Shown: piece after piece, positions 62,601 to 64,000 of the stretch
Numbering within the stretch: the first letter of the stretch is position 1
Layout: every line of letters starts with the position of its first letter
From: Proteobacteria bacterium DTSAM18
GTDB lineage: Bacteria > Myxococcota_A > UBA796 > GCA-2862545
Reading direction: 5' to 3'
DNA length: 64,000 nt
Assembly: GCA_028767165.1 (NCBI GenBank)
Contig: JARACJ010000006.1
Coordinates: 124,001 to 188,000 of the forward strand
Program-made: the position numbers and the translations under genes
The notes under the pieces: model-generated
What the model saw: the letters and a program-made list of their open reading frames with translations, nothing else
What the model was told of the DNA's origin: nothing
Database searches by the model: none

Positions 62601-63795
62601 CGTGCTCCTCCTGCGCGAGCAGGCCCATGGTGTCGTCGCCGAAGTCCCAGCTCACGGCGACCTCGCTGTCGCCCTCGTCGGTGGCGACGACCTGGAACGT
62701 GCCCACCTCGCCCTCCTCGAGGAGGAGTGGCACGGTCAGCACATCGATCACGGGATCGACGTTGGCGACCGTCAGCTCCAGGGACGCGATCGTGGACCCG
62801 CCGAGATCGTCGAAGACCCTCACCTGCACGAGGCCGTGGACGCCGGGATCGCCGATGGTGCAGTCGACCTCGTCGCCGGCATCCACCCGCTCGAACGTGC
62901 CGTCGCCATCGCAGTCCCAGTCGTAGGAGTCCACGGTGCCGTCGGGGTCGGTGGCGGTGGCCGTGTAGGTGACGACGTCGCCCTCGGAGACATCCACCGT
63001 GCCCGCGAGGGTGACCTCGGGGCGGTCGTTGAAGGAGAAGTTGACCACCTGGCTGGCCTGCTCGGCGGTGAGGCCCTCGTCGATGTCCTCGAAGTCCACG
63101 CCGAGGGTGATCGCGGCGTCCTCGCCATCGGCCCGATCCTGCTCCTGGGCATCGACGATGACCAACGAGACCGTGTCGCCCGCCGGGATCGTGAGGTCGA
63201 AATAGATGTTGTAGTAGCCCGTGCCGTAGGTGACGCTGCTGGGCTGCTCGTCGGCATCCGGGTCCGCGAACACGTGCAGCACGCTGGGATCGGCCGCGGT
63301 GCTGCTGAAGTCGTCGGTCAGGGTCCAGGTGTCGTCGGCGTCGATCGTGGTGTCGCCATCGCTCGTGTCGACGATGACCGTGCCCGAGTCGGAGCCGAGG
63401 TTGGTGTAGTACCGCACCGAGATGGAGATGTCGGCGGCGGTGGGGTTGTGGAACGAGTCGAACCAGCGGGCCCAGTTCTTGTCGTCGGGGACGTAGACCT
63501 CGCGGGTGACGTCGATGCTCGAGATCGTGTCGGTGCCGCTGGAGCGGGTGCGACCCGCCGCATCCTGCGTGCAGGAGCTGGCGAAGAAGGAGGTGCTGTC
63601 GACGAACAGCTGGTTGCCGCCGTCGTAGGCATCATAGGTACCGTTGTTGACGTAGAAGGCGCCGAGGCTCAGGTCCCAGATGTAGCCGTCGCCGTCGGTG
63701 ATGCTGGTGCTGCAGGTCTGGGCGGCCGCATCCTGGCCCGCCACCAGGAGTCCGACGAGGCCGAGGCCCCTGAGAAGTGCAAGGTGGCTGCGCAT
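59638..63795 (-). CDS. 1385-residue surface protein with six PKD domains and MYXO-CTERM tail
   Basis: Start ATG at 63795 with GGGAGGG upstream and signal peptide (GLGLVGLLVAGQDAAAQ). An N-terminal domain of ~260 residues is followed by six PKD-type domains (NV-APS start, e.g. ATDPDGTVDSYDWDCDGDG; VSWDFGDD; WTFSEGGSG), then a cadherin/Ig-like domain (DLEPVEDVQW). A calcium-type DDDGDGLADSWEQEQGLD segment leads to FN3-like domains and a final GDCGCSTSGTGVGWWLG...RRRRD, a MYXO-CTERM sorting tail. Probably an adhesin or scaffold on the outer surface. Confidence 0.9.
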   Translation of the reverse strand: MRSHLALLRGLGLVGLLVAGQDAAAQTCSTSITDGDGYIWDLSLGAFYVNNGTYDAYDGGNQLFVDSTSFFASSCTQDAAGRTRSSGTDTISSIDVTREVYVPDDKNWARWFDSFHNPTAADISISVRYYTNLGSDSGTVIVDTSDGDTTIDADDTWTLTDDFSSTAADPSVLHVFADPDADEQPSSVTYGTGYYNIYFDLTIPAGDTVSLVIVDAQEQDRADGEDAAITLGVDFEDIDEGLTAEQASQVVNFSFNDRPEVTLAGTVDVSEGDVVTYTATATDPDGTVDSYDWDCDGDGTFERVDAGDEVDCTIGDPGVHGLVQVRVFDDLGGSTIASLELTVANVDPVIDVLTVPLLLEEGEVGTFQVVATDEGDSEVAVSWDFGDDTMGLLAQEEHGYLDDGDMVVTVTVDDGEGSSVSQSATVEVINVAPSFSGDPVHGILQEGTASVFTFAWVDPGVGDDHTLSIDWGDGSGASSPNAILSSGEASSVDVSHTFPTAGDFVVTATVTDDDGGSEELTYQVSVGNVAPAITLGALPSGTEGAGLAFRAFPTDAGSGDLEVTWAFGDGGTASGELTSHAFTDDGTFSVTATVSDGLATASATGSVTISNGDPVLFNWEGGAAFEGADVAYSLSMTDPGSADTHTWSWDFGGHGVVTDAADATANFPDDGTYNVTVTVTDDDGGVGTFLQSVVVQNVAPSIDAASVPAVVDEGSAQSLSVTTSDPGDDVVTVAWTFSEGGSGTGSSLSHTWSDDGDFVVTITATDEDGGTTTETHAVQVDNVAPSLGDAPTDLEPVEDVQWTFTPQATDPGSDELSFALTDGPFDMTVDSTTGELVWTPDLDDALAGEVTVTLTVDDGDGGTDELSFTLTPSFVDDDGDGLADSWEQEQGLDTTTDDADGDADGDGVSNLEEFERGSDPTTYEGPGEPEIISPAEGDEPASLSPELRWTTPAHPLGLVTTYTVEVYEDGVLVASYEVEPEAGAEEADFTVDVELGDNTAYTWRLRGSDGYVDTDWVEGGFFVNTSEDAPETPLPIFPTDGLWVAPETSLLQFHAAVDLDLDPVVYHLEVIDAGGAPVTSALAWVPDDPEAAEHAWPIDVLLEEDASYQWRVQAEDDEGLVSAWSAWQDFMFTALDEPPLAPVFLSPEEGEAVEGLSALLVVSEVVDPEGSEVAYHLAVATDEAFTEPMEVVLSGDGSGEVHWDLQADGIAFGEHTTAWARVRAEDQTMMSSEVSTTSFFLRGPNDPPSVPVILDASKEAFGAVAPSELGWSLSVDPEGDRVRYGIVVARDEALDDVVWRLDDIEGGEFDVQVTPGGPFDDGVYHWAARGVDAYGAASDWSEPGVFEVDASFGVSSGDCGCSTSGTGVGWWLGALGLLAIRRRRD

Positions 63796-64000
63796 GGTGG
63801 TCCCTCCCGTGAGGCCGCCATTGTAGGAGCAGCCCACACGGACGAACGCCGACAATCCCCATGTCCGCGGTCCAGGCCCACGGGGCGGGAACTTTTCTTC
63901 GCCGGGCACCCGCCGACCCGGAAAACGGGTCGTGCAAACGAACACCTTCGATTCCCGATGCAGTGTTTTGACCTTGACTTCCAGCGGTACGCAGTTCCCC

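Noticed and set aside
63914-63932. CGACCCG/CGGGTCG hairpin near the window end
   Set aside because: Located upstream of the PKD gene with no gene to terminate and no T-tract; may be chance or relate to a gene outside the window.

Overview
The window is a GC-rich, densely packed bacterial chromosome segment. It looks like a member of the Myxococcota or a close relative. The reasons are: two proteins ending in MYXO-CTERM-like sorting tails (46629-48377 and 59638-63795); a lipoprotein with seven MopE-type DCDD/DQDCD repeats; many secreted lipoproteins with Asp/Thr-rich linkers; a soluble Hanks-type Ser/Thr kinase; and an imuA-imuB cassette behind a perfect 16-bp palindrome that resembles the Myxococcus and Gram-positive LexA boxes. 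No phage, insertion sequence or CRISPR array was seen. The genus cannot be told from this sequence alone.

Layout. 1-4.1 kb: a truncated secreted Ig-like protein, a VWA lipoprotein and a divergent kinase. 4.2-9.6 kb: a YbiT-type ABC-F protein, then a Wzc-like tyrosine kinase overlapping a Wzy/WaaL-like polymerase or ligase. 9.7-13.5 kb: imuA-imuB (error-prone repair), an unrecognised duplicated-domain protein and rdgB. 13.5-17.4 kb: an outer-membrane protein, tRNA-Pro(TGG), and a GST-GNAT pair with HglS-like and YbjN genes. 17.6-21.4 kb: two tandem paralogous lipoproteins with Notch (LNR)-like cysteine modules. 21.6-25.4 kb: a lipase-like hydrolase, a cytochrome c lipoprotein and an S9 peptidase. 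25.5-28.9 kb: a three-gene unit with a complete peptidyl-arginine deiminase, a HEAT protein and a PDZ lipoprotein. 29.4-35.4 kb: a five-gene minus-strand run (alr, a membrane protein, a YVTN/di-haem lipoprotein, map, fni).

35.6-43.8 kb: a glycine-rich lipoprotein, an MBOAT O-acyltransferase coupled to an SGNH/esterase-D fusion, a PlsC-like acyltransferase, an ATP-grasp enzyme and a 23S rRNA methyltransferase. 43.9-51.2 kb: a long acyl-CoA dehydrogenase with a candidate operator, a CBM9-like protein, a MYXO-CTERM protein, the MopE-repeat lipoprotein and a cyclophilin. 51.4-59.6 kb: surface and envelope proteins, Tas, a 23-residue Cys-repeat protein, a CFA-synthase-like methyltransferase, an MtnK-like kinase and a 702-residue protein of unknown function. 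59.6-63.8 kb: a 1385-residue six-PKD surface protein.

The main themes are envelope and surface biology (exopolysaccharide chain length, polymerisation and O-acylation; lipoproteins; PKD adhesin-like proteins) mixed with housekeeping genes. The most unusual unit is the deiminase-HEAT-PDZ cluster. It has the key catalytic Asp, His, Asp and Cys of animal PADs and an apparent export signal, so an envelope protein-citrullination system is plausible. That is an inference from motifs. Long ORFs opposite real genes are common here because of the base composition, and they were left out.
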